Shown here piece by piece: positions 1 through 8,226 of a stretch of DNA of 64,000 bases. Positions within the stretch are counted from its first letter, which is position 1. Each line of letters begins with the position of its first letter. The notes below the pieces were generated by a model. It worked only from the letters and a program-made list of their open reading frames with translations, was not told the origin of the DNA and did not search any database. Origin of the DNA: Clostridiales bacterium (GTDB taxonomy: Bacteria > Bacillota > Clostridia > Christensenellales > CAG-138); assembly GCA_019416935.1 (NCBI GenBank), contig DXWI01000003.1, positions 96,151 to 160,150 on the forward strand, written 5' to 3'. A program made the translations under genes and the position numbers.

Positions 1-399
1 GGCGAGCTGTTCGGAAGCGGTCATCCCCGTGGGCAGCGCAATTTCGGAGACGAAATCCACCCCGAGCGCAATGTCGTTGACCACGCCGGAAACCGCAACC
101 TGCGCGCCCACGCGCAGCATGTCCCGCCACTGGACGCAGACAAAAATCCACGCCGCGGCGAGCAGGAGCAGCATGAACACGCCGATGCGGCGCCCCGCCG
201 TACCCGAAACGGCGAACATCGTCGTCACATAGACGGAGAGCAGCGCGCCGATGATGAGCAGCAGCGGCAGCCGCACCGGCAGCGAAAACGCCGTGATGAC
301 CGGCAAAAATGTGCCCAGCAGGCCCAAAAAGACGAGCAGGCAGCCGGCAGCGAGCGGCGAGGCGAACCATTCGCGCTTTTTCCGTTTTCCTCCGCTCAT
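1..399 (-). CDS. Membrane protein, third gene of the MoxR/DUF58 operon (partial; C-terminus outside window)
   Basis: An open frame of 133 codons runs from an ATG at 399 off the left edge. The start overlaps the DUF58 stop (ATGA), so the two are translationally coupled. The visible part has a short basic N-terminus followed by three hydrophobic segments at about residues 14-36, 38-65 and 70-90. In MoxR-DUF58 operons the next gene is commonly a large transglutaminase-like membrane protein (DUF3488/TgpA type) with an N-terminal block of helices, and that is the likely identity here. The catalytic part is not in the window, so this rests on position and topology only. Confidence 0.6.
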   Translation of the reverse strand, partial: MSGGKRKKREWFASPLAAGCLLVFLGLLGTFLPVITAFSLPVRLPLLLIIGALLSVYVTTMFAVSGTAGRRIGVFMLLLLAAAWIFVCVQWRDMLRVGAQVAVSGVVNDIALGVDFVSEIALPTGMTASEQLA

Positions 400-1388
400 G
401 CGCGCGCCTCCCCTGCGGCGGGCCGTTTCCCACCGACATGATAATACGCGCCCGCCGTGGGCGGCACGGACGCCGGCGGCAGCGCGTGCGCCGCGGCCGG
501 ACCTGCGAGGAGCCTCCTGAGCAGCGTTTCAAGCGTCCTTTCGTCCGTCACCCGTTCGGTGTGAATCCTGCCCGCGCCGTCGCGCCACTCGAGCATATGG
601 GCAAGGCCATGCGCGCTGAGCCGGTTGGAGAGCCAGCTAAGCTCCGACAGCATGGCGTCGAGCGCCGTCGGCGTGCCGGAGAGTTCAAACGTCAGCAGCA
701 CCGGCTTGATGCGCGGTTCCATCGGCTCGCGCACGATCAGCGAATCCAGCTTGCTCGAGAGCTTCCAGTGCACGCTCACGATCGCGTCGCCCTCGCGGTA
801 GGGCCGCAGCTCGTGCTCCTCGGAAAAACCGCCGCCCGGCTTCGGCCGAAGGTCGTAGGCCGCGTAGTCGAACAGCTTCGGAACCGGGTCCGGCGGCGCG
901 GCCGCCGGCAGCACCGTCGTGGCTGCTGCCGCGCACCGGCGCACCGGCAGCGCGATCAGGCCGAGATGGTCGAGCACGCGCACATGCGCCGCCGCATGCA
1001 GGATGCAGCCGCAGTGCGCCGTATCGATCGGAATGCGGATCGTCTGCGCGCTGCCCGCAGCCAGATAGACGCGCGCGGGGTACGGCTCCGCCCCGGTGAA
1101 CCGGTTGTGGCTGACGAGCCGAAAGCGCGCACCACCGACGGGCAGCGACCCGCGGCCGCCGCTGGTGAGCTGCACGGTCAGTTCCGCCTTTCTGCCGCGC
1201 TGCACCATGGCCGGCGCGCTCAGCGTGATGCGCGCCCCGAGCATGGCGGGCAGGCTGACGGCAAGCGAAATCGCCGGCAGCGCCAGTAGCGCTGCCAGCA
1301 GCAGGTAGGAATCGAACTCGGTATAGAACAAATGGAAAGCGACCACGCCGATCAGCGTGGCCAGATACAGCATTCTGCGCGCAAACAT
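396..1388 (-). CDS. DUF58-domain membrane-anchored protein
   Basis: A 330-residue protein with two hydrophobic segments at residues 6-25 and 27-50, a beta-rich middle part and a C-terminal DUF58 domain. The family signature ELRPYREGD..SVHWK, followed by KLDSLIVRE, lies at about 193-221. DUF58 proteins resemble a von Willebrand A fold and are encoded beside MoxR ATPases; the pair is thought to assemble or modify envelope complexes, but the biochemical role is not settled. It begins 2 bases after the MoxR stop and overlaps the downstream membrane gene, so the three form one minus-strand operon. Confidence 0.9.
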   Translation of the reverse strand: MFARRMLYLATLIGVVAFHLFYTEFDSYLLLAALLALPAISLAVSLPAMLGARITLSAPAMVQRGRKAELTVQLTSGGRGSLPVGGARFRLVSHNRFTGAEPYPARVYLAAGSAQTIRIPIDTAHCGCILHAAAHVRVLDHLGLIALPVRRCAAAATTVLPAAAPPDPVPKLFDYAAYDLRPKPGGGFSEEHELRPYREGDAIVSVHWKLSSKLDSLIVREPMEPRIKPVLLTFELSGTPTALDAMLSELSWLSNRLSAHGLAHMLEWRDGAGRIHTERVTDERTLETLLRRLLAGPAAAHALPPASVPPTAGAYYHVGGKRPAAGEARA

Positions 1389-1390
1389 GG

Positions 1391-2368
1391 TTATGCGATG
1401 CGCGGCGCGCTCGTGCTCTTGAGCAGCTCATCGAGCACCGCCGTCGCCGTCGCGCCCGCGCTCTCCGCCTCGGGCGTGAGCAGCAGCCGGTGCGCCACCG
1501 TTTCGCGATAGATCAGCTTCACGTCGGCCGGCAGCACATAGTCGCGCCCCTGCACATAGGCCACGGCGCGCGCCATGGCCGTCACCGCCAGCGACGCGCG
1601 CGGGCTTGCGCCCTGCATCACCTTTGGGTGTGCGCGCGTGCCGCCGTTGAGGCGGATGATATAGTCGAGCACCGCGTCGTCCACAAACACCGCGTCCACG
1701 CGCTCGCGCATAGCCATCAGGCCGCCCGGGCCGACGACCTCGCGCACGCTGTCGAGCGGATTGACCGCACCCTGCCGGCGGCGCAGCATCTCGCGCTCAT
1801 CTTCCGCGCGCGGATAGCCGATCGACAGGCGCACCATAAAGCGGTCCATCTGCGAATCGGGCAGAAGCTGCGTACCGGAAGCGCCGACCGGATTCTGCGT
1901 GGCGATGACCACGAACGGCTGCGGCACGGCATGGGTCACGCCGTCCACCGTCACCTGCCCCTCCTCCATGGCCTCGAGCAGCGCGGACTGCGTGCGGCTC
2001 GTCGCGCGGTTGAGCTCATCCGCGAGAAACAGGTTGCACAGCACCGCGCCCTCGTGGTATTTCATGGAGTCGGTGGTCTTGTCGTACACGGAAAAGCCGA
2101 GAATATCCGATGGCAGCACGTCCGGCGTGAACTGCACGCGGTTATAATGGAGCGCCAGCGCCTTGGAAAAGGCGAGCGCCATGGTCGTCTTGCCGACGCC
2201 GGGCATGTCCTCGAGCAGGATATGGCCGCGCGCCAAAATGGCCAGCAATACCCGCACCAACACGGATTCCTTGCCGACGACAGCCTTCCGAACCTCTTCA
2301 ATGATCGTTTCAACGCCGCTGATTGGAGCGCACCTCCCCTTTCGGACGCTGCGCGCGGCAGCGCCCAA
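1391..2368 (-). CDS. MoxR-family AAA+ ATPase
   Basis: AAA+ chaperone-like ATPase. Walker A (PGVGKTT) is at about residues 56-62 and Walker B (LFLADELNR) at about 113-121. The C-terminal lid resembles other MoxR proteins, which act on the adjacent DUF58 or vWA proteins. The start is uncertain: the only standard in-frame start upstream of the conserved region is a TTG at 2368, which has no ribosome-binding site. A good GGGGAGG sits inside the frame at 2333-2339, but no ATG, GTG or TTG follows it in frame (only an ATC at 2321-2323). The first 15-17 residues may therefore not be made. First gene of the operon. Confidence 0.9.
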   Translation of the reverse strand: MGAAARSVRKGRCAPISGVETIIEEVRKAVVGKESVLVRVLLAILARGHILLEDMPGVGKTTMALAFSKALALHYNRVQFTPDVLPSDILGFSVYDKTTDSMKYHEGAVLCNLFLADELNRATSRTQSALLEAMEEGQVTVDGVTHAVPQPFVVIATQNPVGASGTQLLPDSQMDRFMVRLSIGYPRAEDEREMLRRRQGAVNPLDSVREVVGPGGLMAMRERVDAVFVDDAVLDYIIRLNGGTRAHPKVMQGASPRASLAVTAMARAVAYVQGRDYVLPADVKLIYRETVAHRLLLTPEAESAGATATAVLDELLKSTSAPRIA

Positions 2369-2397
2369 TGATACCGTAATATGGGAACAGTATCATT
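2367..2397. promoter_or_regulatory. Inverted repeat upstream of the MoxR operon
   Basis: Perfect 8-base arms AATGATAC (2367-2374) and GTATCATT (2390-2397) separated by 15 bases. On the minus strand a TATAAT hexamer overlaps the outer arm (2396-2401), so the repeat lies at the probable -10 region and could bind a regulator. No convincing -35 box was found at the right distance. Confidence 0.35.
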
Positions 2398-2521
2398 ATA
2401 GCGCCCTCCCCGCCGCAGCGGCAAGCCGCCGCCGGTAGGGATTCTGTAAACAAACTCCAAACAATACCCCAGCGTGAGCCTTGCCGCCGTTTCGTCCGCC
2501 GTCTGCTGTTATGCAAAAAAT

Positions 2522-2551
2522 CACGCCCCGCCGCAGTCGCCGGGGGGCGTG
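2522..2551 (-). terminator. Rho-independent terminator of the 2601-3506 gene
   Basis: Stem CACGCCCC (2522-2529) with GGGGCGTG (2544-2551), followed in the minus direction by a run of six T (2513-2518). It lies about 50 bases after the stop at 2601. Confidence 0.75.
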
Positions 2552-2600
2552 CCAATCCTGTCATTCGTTTCAGGCTGCTCAGGCGTGCCGGACTTTGCGC

Positions 2601-3506
2601 TTATGCCGGGCCGTTCTGTCCGTTTACCGCATCCTCCGCATCCGTCCGGCCATCCTCTGGGGCTTCCCCGTCCGGAGCTTTGGGCTGCGCGCCGCTCTGC
2701 TCCGACTCCGGCACGGTCGGGATGAACCGCCGCGCAAACCGGCCGCGGCCGCGGTTTTTGACGTAGAAGAAGCCGATCACGCTGAACACGACCGCACCGA
2801 CCAGATTCACGAACAAATCCTTCATCGTATCATGCAGGCCGATGTCCAGATAGCCGCCGAGCCCCAGCGGTTCGCCGTTGATGTATACCTCCTCAATGCC
2901 GGAGATGGTGACCGCCGTGTTGGCGCCGCTCGGATTGAGCATGACCGAGGAGATGGAATGCAGAATGGTGTCCTTCTGCATATCCATGTTCAAGACCTGA
3001 TCGCCCGCATACTCCAAAAATTCCCACAGCACGCCGATCGTCATCGAGAAGCAGAACGCCACGACCGCCATGAACAGCGGCGAAAGCTCAAACGTGAACC
3101 GCCTGTTGCGATTGAAGATATCGACCAGCGCAAAGCCCACCGCCGCGCACAAAAAGCCGTTGACCGTGTGGAGCATGGTATCCCAGCCGGTCACGCGCAG
3201 ATAATAGCTTTGCAGCTCTCCGAGAATCTCCGCCGCGAATATGAACAGCAAAATGATGATTTCCAGCGTGCTCGGCAGTTCGATGCCGAAGTTTGCCTGC
3301 ACAAACATGGGCAGTTGGAACAGCACCAGCGTGAGCAGGCAGTAGAACACGCTCTCATAGTGCCCGCGCAGCAGCGACGCCGCCAGCGCCACCAGCACGA
3401 ACACGCGCAGCACGACATAGACAAAAAACGTGCTCTTGTTCTCGTGCATCTGGGCCCGCATCCGCTGCCAGAGATCCCCGCGCTTTGCCGGTTTTTCCCG
3501 CTTCAT
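2601..3506 (-). CDS. Polytopic membrane protein, possibly DUF2238/YjdF-like
   Basis: The start is placed at the ATG at 3506 because GGAGG precedes it by 5 bases; the frame is open further upstream but there overlaps the LUD gene. The 301-residue product has about eight hydrophobic segments, an internal soluble loop rich in Gly/Asn/Ile between the last two, and a charged Pro/Gln-rich cytoplasmic tail of about 45 residues. The motifs WDTMLHTVNG and GVLWEFLEY in the membrane part recall the YjdF/DUF2238 family. Function unknown. It follows the LUD gene by about 30 bases. Confidence 0.75.
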   Translation of the reverse strand: MKREKPAKRGDLWQRMRAQMHENKSTFFVYVVLRVFVLVALAASLLRGHYESVFYCLLTLVLFQLPMFVQANFGIELPSTLEIIILLFIFAAEILGELQSYYLRVTGWDTMLHTVNGFLCAAVGFALVDIFNRNRRFTFELSPLFMAVVAFCFSMTIGVLWEFLEYAGDQVLNMDMQKDTILHSISSVMLNPSGANTAVTISGIEEVYINGEPLGLGGYLDIGLHDTMKDLFVNLVGAVVFSVIGFFYVKNRGRGRFARRFIPTVPESEQSGAQPKAPDGEAPEDGRTDAEDAVNGQNGPA

Positions 3507-3535
3507 AGCGTCCTCCATCCCTCTGTCCCCCTCGG

Positions 3536-4144
3536 TCACAGTCCCAGCGCCTCGTCCACGAGCAGCACATGGAATTCCTGGGCCACGCGCGTGGGATACT
3601 CGTGGATGGCCACGACGTTGCACATGCGCGCGCGCGTGCGGCAGTCGGCGCATATGCCGGTCTGTGCGCACGGCGTGTTCAGGCCAAGCCGGCGCGCATT
3701 TTCGGGGCAGCAGTCGCGCCGGATGCGCTTGATCGCCTCATCCAGTCCGCCGTCCACGATCTTGTTCCTGCCGACGATCACGATGACCACCGGAGGCCCG
3801 AAGATCAGGCCGGCAACGCGGTTGCCCGTGCCGTCGATGTTGACGATGCGGCCGTCCGTCAGCACAGCGTTGGAGGAGGAAACGAACACCTCGGCCGCCT
3901 GCGCGGCCCGCTCGACGGCGATCCTGTCCTCCGTTGGCGCGTGCCAGTGCCAGTACAGCGTGTTGTTCTGCGCAGAGAGCGCCTCATACAGGCCGATATC
4001 GCGCACGGTCGCGCTGCCGCCGAATCCCACGCTCCGGCTGCCGATGATGGCGAGCGCCGCATCGCGCGCGGCAGCCGCGTCCGGCAGAAGCTGCGGCAAA
4101 AAGCCGCGTCCCTTCAGATTTTTCAACAGCGCATCGTATTCCAT
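3536..4144 (-). CDS. LUD-domain protein (lactate-utilisation LutC-like)
   Basis: 202 residues spanning one LUD (DUF162) domain. Characteristic parts are the glycine-rich VGFGGSATVRDIG (about 38-50), the SSNAVLTDGRIVNIDGTGNR segment (about 89-108) and the hydrophobic GLIFGPPVVIVIVGRNKIV strand-loop. A cysteine cluster (CC, C, C..C, C) follows at about 145-172 and could bind metal. In lactate utilisation LutC works with LutA and LutB, which are absent here, so a lactate role cannot be claimed; stand-alone LUD proteins are common in Clostridia and uncharacterised. The ATG follows GGGAGG by 3-4 bases. Confidence 0.85.
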   Translation of the reverse strand: MEYDALLKNLKGRGFLPQLLPDAAAARDAALAIIGSRSVGFGGSATVRDIGLYEALSAQNNTLYWHWHAPTEDRIAVERAAQAAEVFVSSSNAVLTDGRIVNIDGTGNRVAGLIFGPPVVIVIVGRNKIVDGGLDEAIKRIRRDCCPENARRLGLNTPCAQTGICADCRTRARMCNVVAIHEYPTRVAQEFHVLLVDEALGL

Positions 4145-4493
4145 CGTTCCTCCCGACTCGACCGCTGCGGCCGATTGTCCATAGCGGCGATATTGATATT
4201 CCCTTCTATTTTATGGGCGCTCGTTCCATCTGTCAACCGACAGCCTCATTTCCGTTTTGCCGCGCTGGGAACGCGCCTGTCATTTTTGTTGCTGATACCG
4301 CAAACAGTCGAGCGCCCTCAACGGGACGCTCGACTGCGGTCGTCATCACAGACACAAGTTGGGGATTGCTCGGCGGCGGGAGCTTCCCGTTCCAATCGGT
4401 ACAGAGTATTGCCCCGCAGCTTGCAATCGGTTTAACAATGCGCCGCTGAGAAAGCGCGCCCGCAAAGGTCGGGACGGTTTGTTGCCGCGTCGG
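4145..4493. other. Intergenic region with a GC-rich hairpin
   Basis: No gene is seen. A 10-bp perfect stem, CAGTCGAGCG (4305-4314) with CGCTCGACTG (4327-4336), lies downstream of the minus-strand DUF4428 gene. No U-tract follows on either strand, so it is only a possible terminator or transcript end. The rest holds the upstream region of the LUD gene, with no recognisable motif. Confidence 0.4.
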
Positions 4494-5357
4494 TCAGCGG
4501 ACGGGGCTTCCGCAGTATTCGCAGCAGCCGCTTGCATCCGGCATGGTCGTCGCGCCGCAGGCAGGGCAGACGACCGCCGTTTTGGGAGCGTTCGCTGCGT
4601 TGATTTCTTCCCGTACCTGCGTGCGGATTTGCGTGAGCGCCGCCTTGATCTCCTGCCCCATGTTGTAGTACTCGGCATAGTCCGGGTTCTGCATTCTCGG
4701 GTCGGTCATTGCCGCGGGATTGGCGGCCTGATTGAGCGCGTTGTTGAGCCCCTGCAGCACGCTGCCCAAGATGTCCGCGCCCGGAATCGGTCTCATCATC
4801 GGACGGTTCGCGGCGCCAGGATTGTGGATCTCGACGCTGGAGCTGTTGAGCCTGAACCGGATTTCATCGAAGTAGGGATGGTTGACGCGGATGATCATAT
4901 AGAAATCATACTCATATTCATAGCGGGGCGGGTTGTAGCTCACATGCTCCGTCCTTCCCTCGCTGTCCCTGACCTCGCGTTTGAGCTCGTTTTTGTTCTC
5001 CTGAATATCCAGATCGCAGCCGGTCACCTGTGCATAGGAAATCACATCCGGATTGGCCTGCGAAAGATCGCGTGCGGACGTCACCATGAACATGCCGGCG
5101 TCCTCATCCAAAAGCACCTTGGTGTTTCGGCCCAGCGTTCTGGTGGTATGGAATGCCGCCACCGCTCCGCGATTCGCCTCGCGGTAATCGAGCTGTGCCT
5201 TGATCTCCTCGACGGTCGAGCGCCTTCTGTCGGAAAACCACGGAGAGAGCTTTGCGGCGCACGTCTTGCAGAGGTTTCCGTCCTCCAGCTTTCGGTTGCC
5301 CAGCAACCCGATCTTCTCCCCGCACACATCGCAGTATTTCTTATCAAACAGTCCCAT
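4494..5357 (-). CDS. DUF4428 zinc-ribbon protein with C-terminal zinc ribbon
   Basis: Start at the ATG at 5357, preceded by GGAG about 8 bases upstream. The 287-residue protein begins with a DUF4428 treble-clef: CDVCGEKIG (residues 9-17) and CKTC about 20 residues on. A middle domain of about 150 residues has no clear name, and the C-terminus has a second zinc ribbon (CPACG ... CEYCGSP). No membrane segment. It starts 29 bases after the SPFH protein gene and was probably co-transcribed with it; proteins of this kind commonly accompany YdjI-like SPFH proteins. Role unknown. Confidence 0.8.
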   Translation of the reverse strand: MGLFDKKYCDVCGEKIGLLGNRKLEDGNLCKTCAAKLSPWFSDRRRSTVEEIKAQLDYREANRGAVAAFHTTRTLGRNTKVLLDEDAGMFMVTSARDLSQANPDVISYAQVTGCDLDIQENKNELKREVRDSEGRTEHVSYNPPRYEYEYDFYMIIRVNHPYFDEIRFRLNSSSVEIHNPGAANRPMMRPIPGADILGSVLQGLNNALNQAANPAAMTDPRMQNPDYAEYYNMGQEIKAALTQIRTQVREEINAANAPKTAVVCPACGATTMPDASGCCEYCGSPVR

Positions 5358-5386
5358 ATTGCATCTCCTTTCCAAGCATAGCGGCC

Positions 5387-6805
5387 TTACTGCTGTACAT
5401 CGCCATCGTCAAAGGGATCACCGCATTCCGGGCAGAACTTGGGCGGGTGTGCCCTGTCCTCCGGCTCCCAGCCGCATTTGTCGCACCGGTATTGGGGAAC
5501 GCCCGCAGATTTCTTTGCCCCGCACTCGGCGCAGAATTTTCCCTTGTTCACCGCGCCGCAGGCGCATACCCAGCCGTCCGCGGTCTGCGCGGGCATCGGC
5601 TTGCCGCACTCCATGCAGAACTTTCCGGTGTTGACCGCGCCGCAGGCGCACCACCAGCCGCTGGCGGCGGGCTTGGGCGCGGGCTTCGGTTGACCGCACG
5701 CATTGCAGAACCGCCCGGTATTGACTGCGCCGCAGGCGCACGTCCAACCGTCCGCCGGCGCGGCCTGCTGCGACTCCGGCCGCGGGTATTGGGCTTGCTG
5801 TCCCATCTGGAACAGGTTCTGGGCGTTCATGCCGCCCGCGCCCTGCGCCATGTTCATCCCCATAAAGCCCATAAACGCGCCGGCGTTTTCGTTGGCGGCC
5901 GCGGATTTCATGGCCGCTGCCTGCGCGCCCACCAGATGCGCTGCCGCCATGTTGGGATTGCGGAACACGGCGCTCTTTTGCAGCTCCTTAATGGTGTTCT
6001 CATCCTCTTCGTTCGCCGTGATGGAACTGACACCGAAGGATGCGACGGAAATGCCGCGCAGCGCGCCCCACCGCTGGGACAGCACGTCGTTGAGCGCCTC
6101 CCCCAATTCCTGCGTGTGGCCGGGAACCGCGCTGTAACGGATGCCCATGGCGGAGATTTTTGCAAAGGCGGGCTGCAGCGCGGTCAGCAGCTCGGTCTTT
6201 AGCTGACTGTCGATCCTGTCGCGGGTGTAGTCCGTGCTGACATTGCCGCACACGTTTTTATAGAACAGCATGGGATCGGTGAGCTTGTAGGAATACTCGC
6301 CAAAGCACTTCACGCCGATGTCCATGTCAAGGCCGATGTTCTGATCGACCACGCGGAAGGGCACGGGGCTTGCGGTACCGTACTTGTTGCCGAGGATCTC
6401 CTTGACATTGAAAAAATACACCCGCTGATCCTTGCCGGTATCGCCGCCCATGGTAAAGCGCTTTTTGAGCGTTTCCCACGAGCCCTTGATCCCCTGGCCC
6501 AGTCCCCCATAAAGGATGGTGGGCTCCGTGGAGCTGTCCCACACGAACTCGCCGGCCTCGGCCGAGAACTCGACGATAGCGCCCTGCTCAACGATCATCA
6601 TGCACTGCCCCTCGTTGACGGCGATGATGGAGCCGTTGGAGATGATGTTGTCCTCGCCCCTGGTATTGCTGCTGCGGCCGGAGGTGCGCTTCACGCCCTT
6701 TGTGACCAGCACGTTCTCCGGCATGGCGTCACAGTAGAAGAACTCCCGCCACTGATCCGCCAGCACGCCGCCGAGCGCACCGATGCCCGCTTTCAAAAGT
6801 CCCAT
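5387..6805 (-). CDS. SPFH-domain (YdjI-like) protein with four C-terminal zinc ribbons
   Basis: 472 residues. The N-terminal 300 form an SPFH/band-7-like domain of the YdjI type (labelled 'virion core protein' in databases), with the characteristic opening GLLKAG..GALGG and DQWREFF. A Met/Gly/Ala-rich linker follows, then four zinc ribbons: three CACGAVN.G(R/K)FC..CG copies and a last CDKCGW ... CPECGDPF. SPFH proteins oligomerise at membranes and organise microdomains; the ribbons probably recruit partners. A terminator separates it from the gene upstream, so it and the DUF4428 gene may form their own unit. Confidence 0.88.
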   Translation of the reverse strand: MGLLKAGIGALGGVLADQWREFFYCDAMPENVLVTKGVKRTSGRSSNTRGEDNIISNGSIIAVNEGQCMMIVEQGAIVEFSAEAGEFVWDSSTEPTILYGGLGQGIKGSWETLKKRFTMGGDTGKDQRVYFFNVKEILGNKYGTASPVPFRVVDQNIGLDMDIGVKCFGEYSYKLTDPMLFYKNVCGNVSTDYTRDRIDSQLKTELLTALQPAFAKISAMGIRYSAVPGHTQELGEALNDVLSQRWGALRGISVASFGVSSITANEEDENTIKELQKSAVFRNPNMAAAHLVGAQAAAMKSAAANENAGAFMGFMGMNMAQGAGGMNAQNLFQMGQQAQYPRPESQQAAPADGWTCACGAVNTGRFCNACGQPKPAPKPAASGWWCACGAVNTGKFCMECGKPMPAQTADGWVCACGAVNKGKFCAECGAKKSAGVPQYRCDKCGWEPEDRAHPPKFCPECGDPFDDGDVQQ

Positions 6806-6857
6806 AAACGATTTCTCCCTCTATTTGATGTTCAATTGCGTAACCTTTCATAAAAAG

Positions 6858-6888
6858 CCCGCCGGCATCCGGCGCAGATGCCGGCGGG
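6858..6888 (-). terminator. Rho-independent terminator between the 6896 gene and the SPFH gene
   Basis: A 12-bp perfect GC-rich stem, CCCGCCGGCATC (6858-6869) with GATGCCGGCGGG (6877-6888) and a 7-base loop. In the minus direction it is followed by GCTTTTTA. It splits the zinc-ribbon block into two transcription units. Confidence 0.85.
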
Positions 6889-6895
6889 AGTCGGA

Positions 6896-7291
6896 TTACC
6901 CGATGGCCTTTTTGTTCTGAATACCGCCGATCAGGTAGAGCACAGGGATGACCAGACCGGTCAGCAGATTGACGATACTGAACTCGCCGCCGCCGACCAC
7001 GGTAAGGATATTGGAAATGATGCAGAGCGCGATGACGATGATGCCCCACGCAATGCAGGTGCCTGCCTTCTCCAGCTTGTTCCAGTTTTTCACGCCGATG
7101 ATACCGGCGACCAATTCCAAAACCGCGCCCACGAGCGCAATGATAACGGAAACTGTAAGCAGAGCGCTGGAAGCGCCCATGGCCGCCAGCACGCCGATGC
7201 CCGCAAATGCGATGATTGCCACAACCAGCGCTATTGCACCGAAGACGATCATCAGAATACCCGTCACCTTTAAGAACTTTGAACCTTGCAT
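6896..7291 (-). CDS. Small four-helix membrane protein
   Basis: Start at the ATG at 7291, with GGGAGG about 9 bases upstream. 131 residues, almost entirely four hydrophobic helices with short loops; the N-terminus begins MQGSKFLKVTG and a small polar loop (KNWNKLEKAG) separates helices 2 and 3. No family recognised. Its position inside the zinc-ribbon/AIM24/SPFH block suggests a membrane partner of those proteins. Confidence 0.65.
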   Translation of the reverse strand: MQGSKFLKVTGILMIVFGAIALVVAIIAFAGIGVLAAMGASSALLTVSVIIALVGAVLELVAGIIGVKNWNKLEKAGTCIAWGIIVIALCIISNILTVVGGGEFSIVNLLTGLVIPVLYLIGGIQNKKAIG

Positions 7292-7366
7292 TGAATTTTT
7301 CCTCCCAGAATTGGATTTTCTATTTGTAAATGCGCCGTACAAATCTAGGTTTCATGGTTGCGGCCC

Positions 7367-7618
7367 TTACCAGTCGCTGTCCCAATCGGTATCGCTGCTG
7401 TCCCAGTCGGAGCCGCTGTCCCAGTCAAAATCATCGTCGTCCCAGTCGTCCGACCAATCCTGCTCGTCGGTAACGGAGTAGTATTCGCTCTGGGTAAAAT
7501 CCGTCGTTTCCGAGCCGCGATGCGCCTCGCCCTCCCAGTAGTCGGCATAATGATCGGAAAGCGCTTCATCGACCGCCGTTTCCGGCTGCCACTGCTGCCG
7601 CACATCGTCGAATCGATA
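7367..7618 (-). pseudogene. Acidic C-terminal tail cut off from the zinc-ribbon membrane protein by an amber codon
   Basis: Directly after the TAG at 7619-7621 the same frame stays open for 83 codons, beginning YRFDDVRQQWQPETA and ending in a very acidic tail made of D-W-D-S repeats. A GTG at 7603 could start a separate 78-residue peptide, but there is no good ribosome-binding site. From memory, related clostridial zinc-ribbon membrane proteins carry this kind of tail as one chain, with a tryptophan at the position of the stop. The simplest reading is one gene broken by a TGG-to-TAG change or a sequencing error. Confidence 0.65.
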
Positions 7619-8161
7619 CTATGAGCCCATGTTGTAGTAATAGTTCGCATCCTGATACCGATAGTACCCGTTGTCCGGCGTACCGGCCACCAGAATGGCG
7701 AGCAGACCGACCACGACCACCGCGATCAGAATCAGGCCGCCGAGACCCTTGAAAAGGTTCCGCCACATATGCCCGTTCTGCTTTTTGCCAGCGCCGGCGC
7801 TCTTACGCAGCAGCACCTCTGACTTCAGCTTCTGGTAGATTTCATTGACGGCATAGGCCTCGTCGCTTCCGCGATAGCGGATAACCCGGGTGCCATCGGC
7901 CTTGTTCTTGTATACGACAAACTCGCCGGCCTCATCCGGATAGATGCCAAAGGCCCGCGGCTCCTGATAGTCGATGCCGATAAAGAAGCGCGCCTGCTCC
8001 AGCGGCAGATGATGTTCGCGACAAAATGCCAGGAGCCGTTCTATGGTTTTCGGTACGCCGATGCCGCCGCGGATCATCCGGCTGTTCGGCGCGCCACAGT
8101 TTGGGCAAATCTCTTCGGTATCCTGTATGTAATTGTCGCAATACTCACACTTGACCTTCAT
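7619..8161 (-). CDS. Zinc-ribbon membrane protein (prematurely stopped)
   Basis: 180 residues as written. N-terminal zinc ribbon CEYCDNY ... CPNCGAPN (about 5-27), a cytoplasmic domain of about 85 residues, then one transmembrane helix (GGLILIAVVVVGLLAILVA) at about 143-162 and a Tyr/Asn-rich external end (YYRYQDANYYYN). Translation stops at TAG, but the frame continues in the acidic tail described separately, so the native protein was probably about 264 residues. RBS AAAGGAG precedes the ATG at 8161. Part of the zinc-ribbon block; role unknown. Confidence 0.75.
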   Translation of the reverse strand: MKVKCEYCDNYIQDTEEICPNCGAPNSRMIRGGIGVPKTIERLLAFCREHHLPLEQARFFIGIDYQEPRAFGIYPDEAGEFVVYKNKADGTRVIRYRGSDEAYAVNEIYQKLKSEVLLRKSAGAGKKQNGHMWRNLFKGLGGLILIAVVVVGLLAILVAGTPDNGYYRYQDANYYYNMGS

Positions 8162-8226
8162 TCAAAAGCTCCTTTGCAATTGTCTCAAGAGCCGCCTCTC
8201 CCTTGCAAAACACGGTCGCCGGCTGC

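Noticed and set aside
2481..4184. Long plus-strand open frame over the membrane-protein and LUD genes
   Set aside because: It is antisense to two genes with clear protein features and good ribosome-binding sites; its product is Arg/Ala/His-rich without any domain, as expected from GC-rich shadows.
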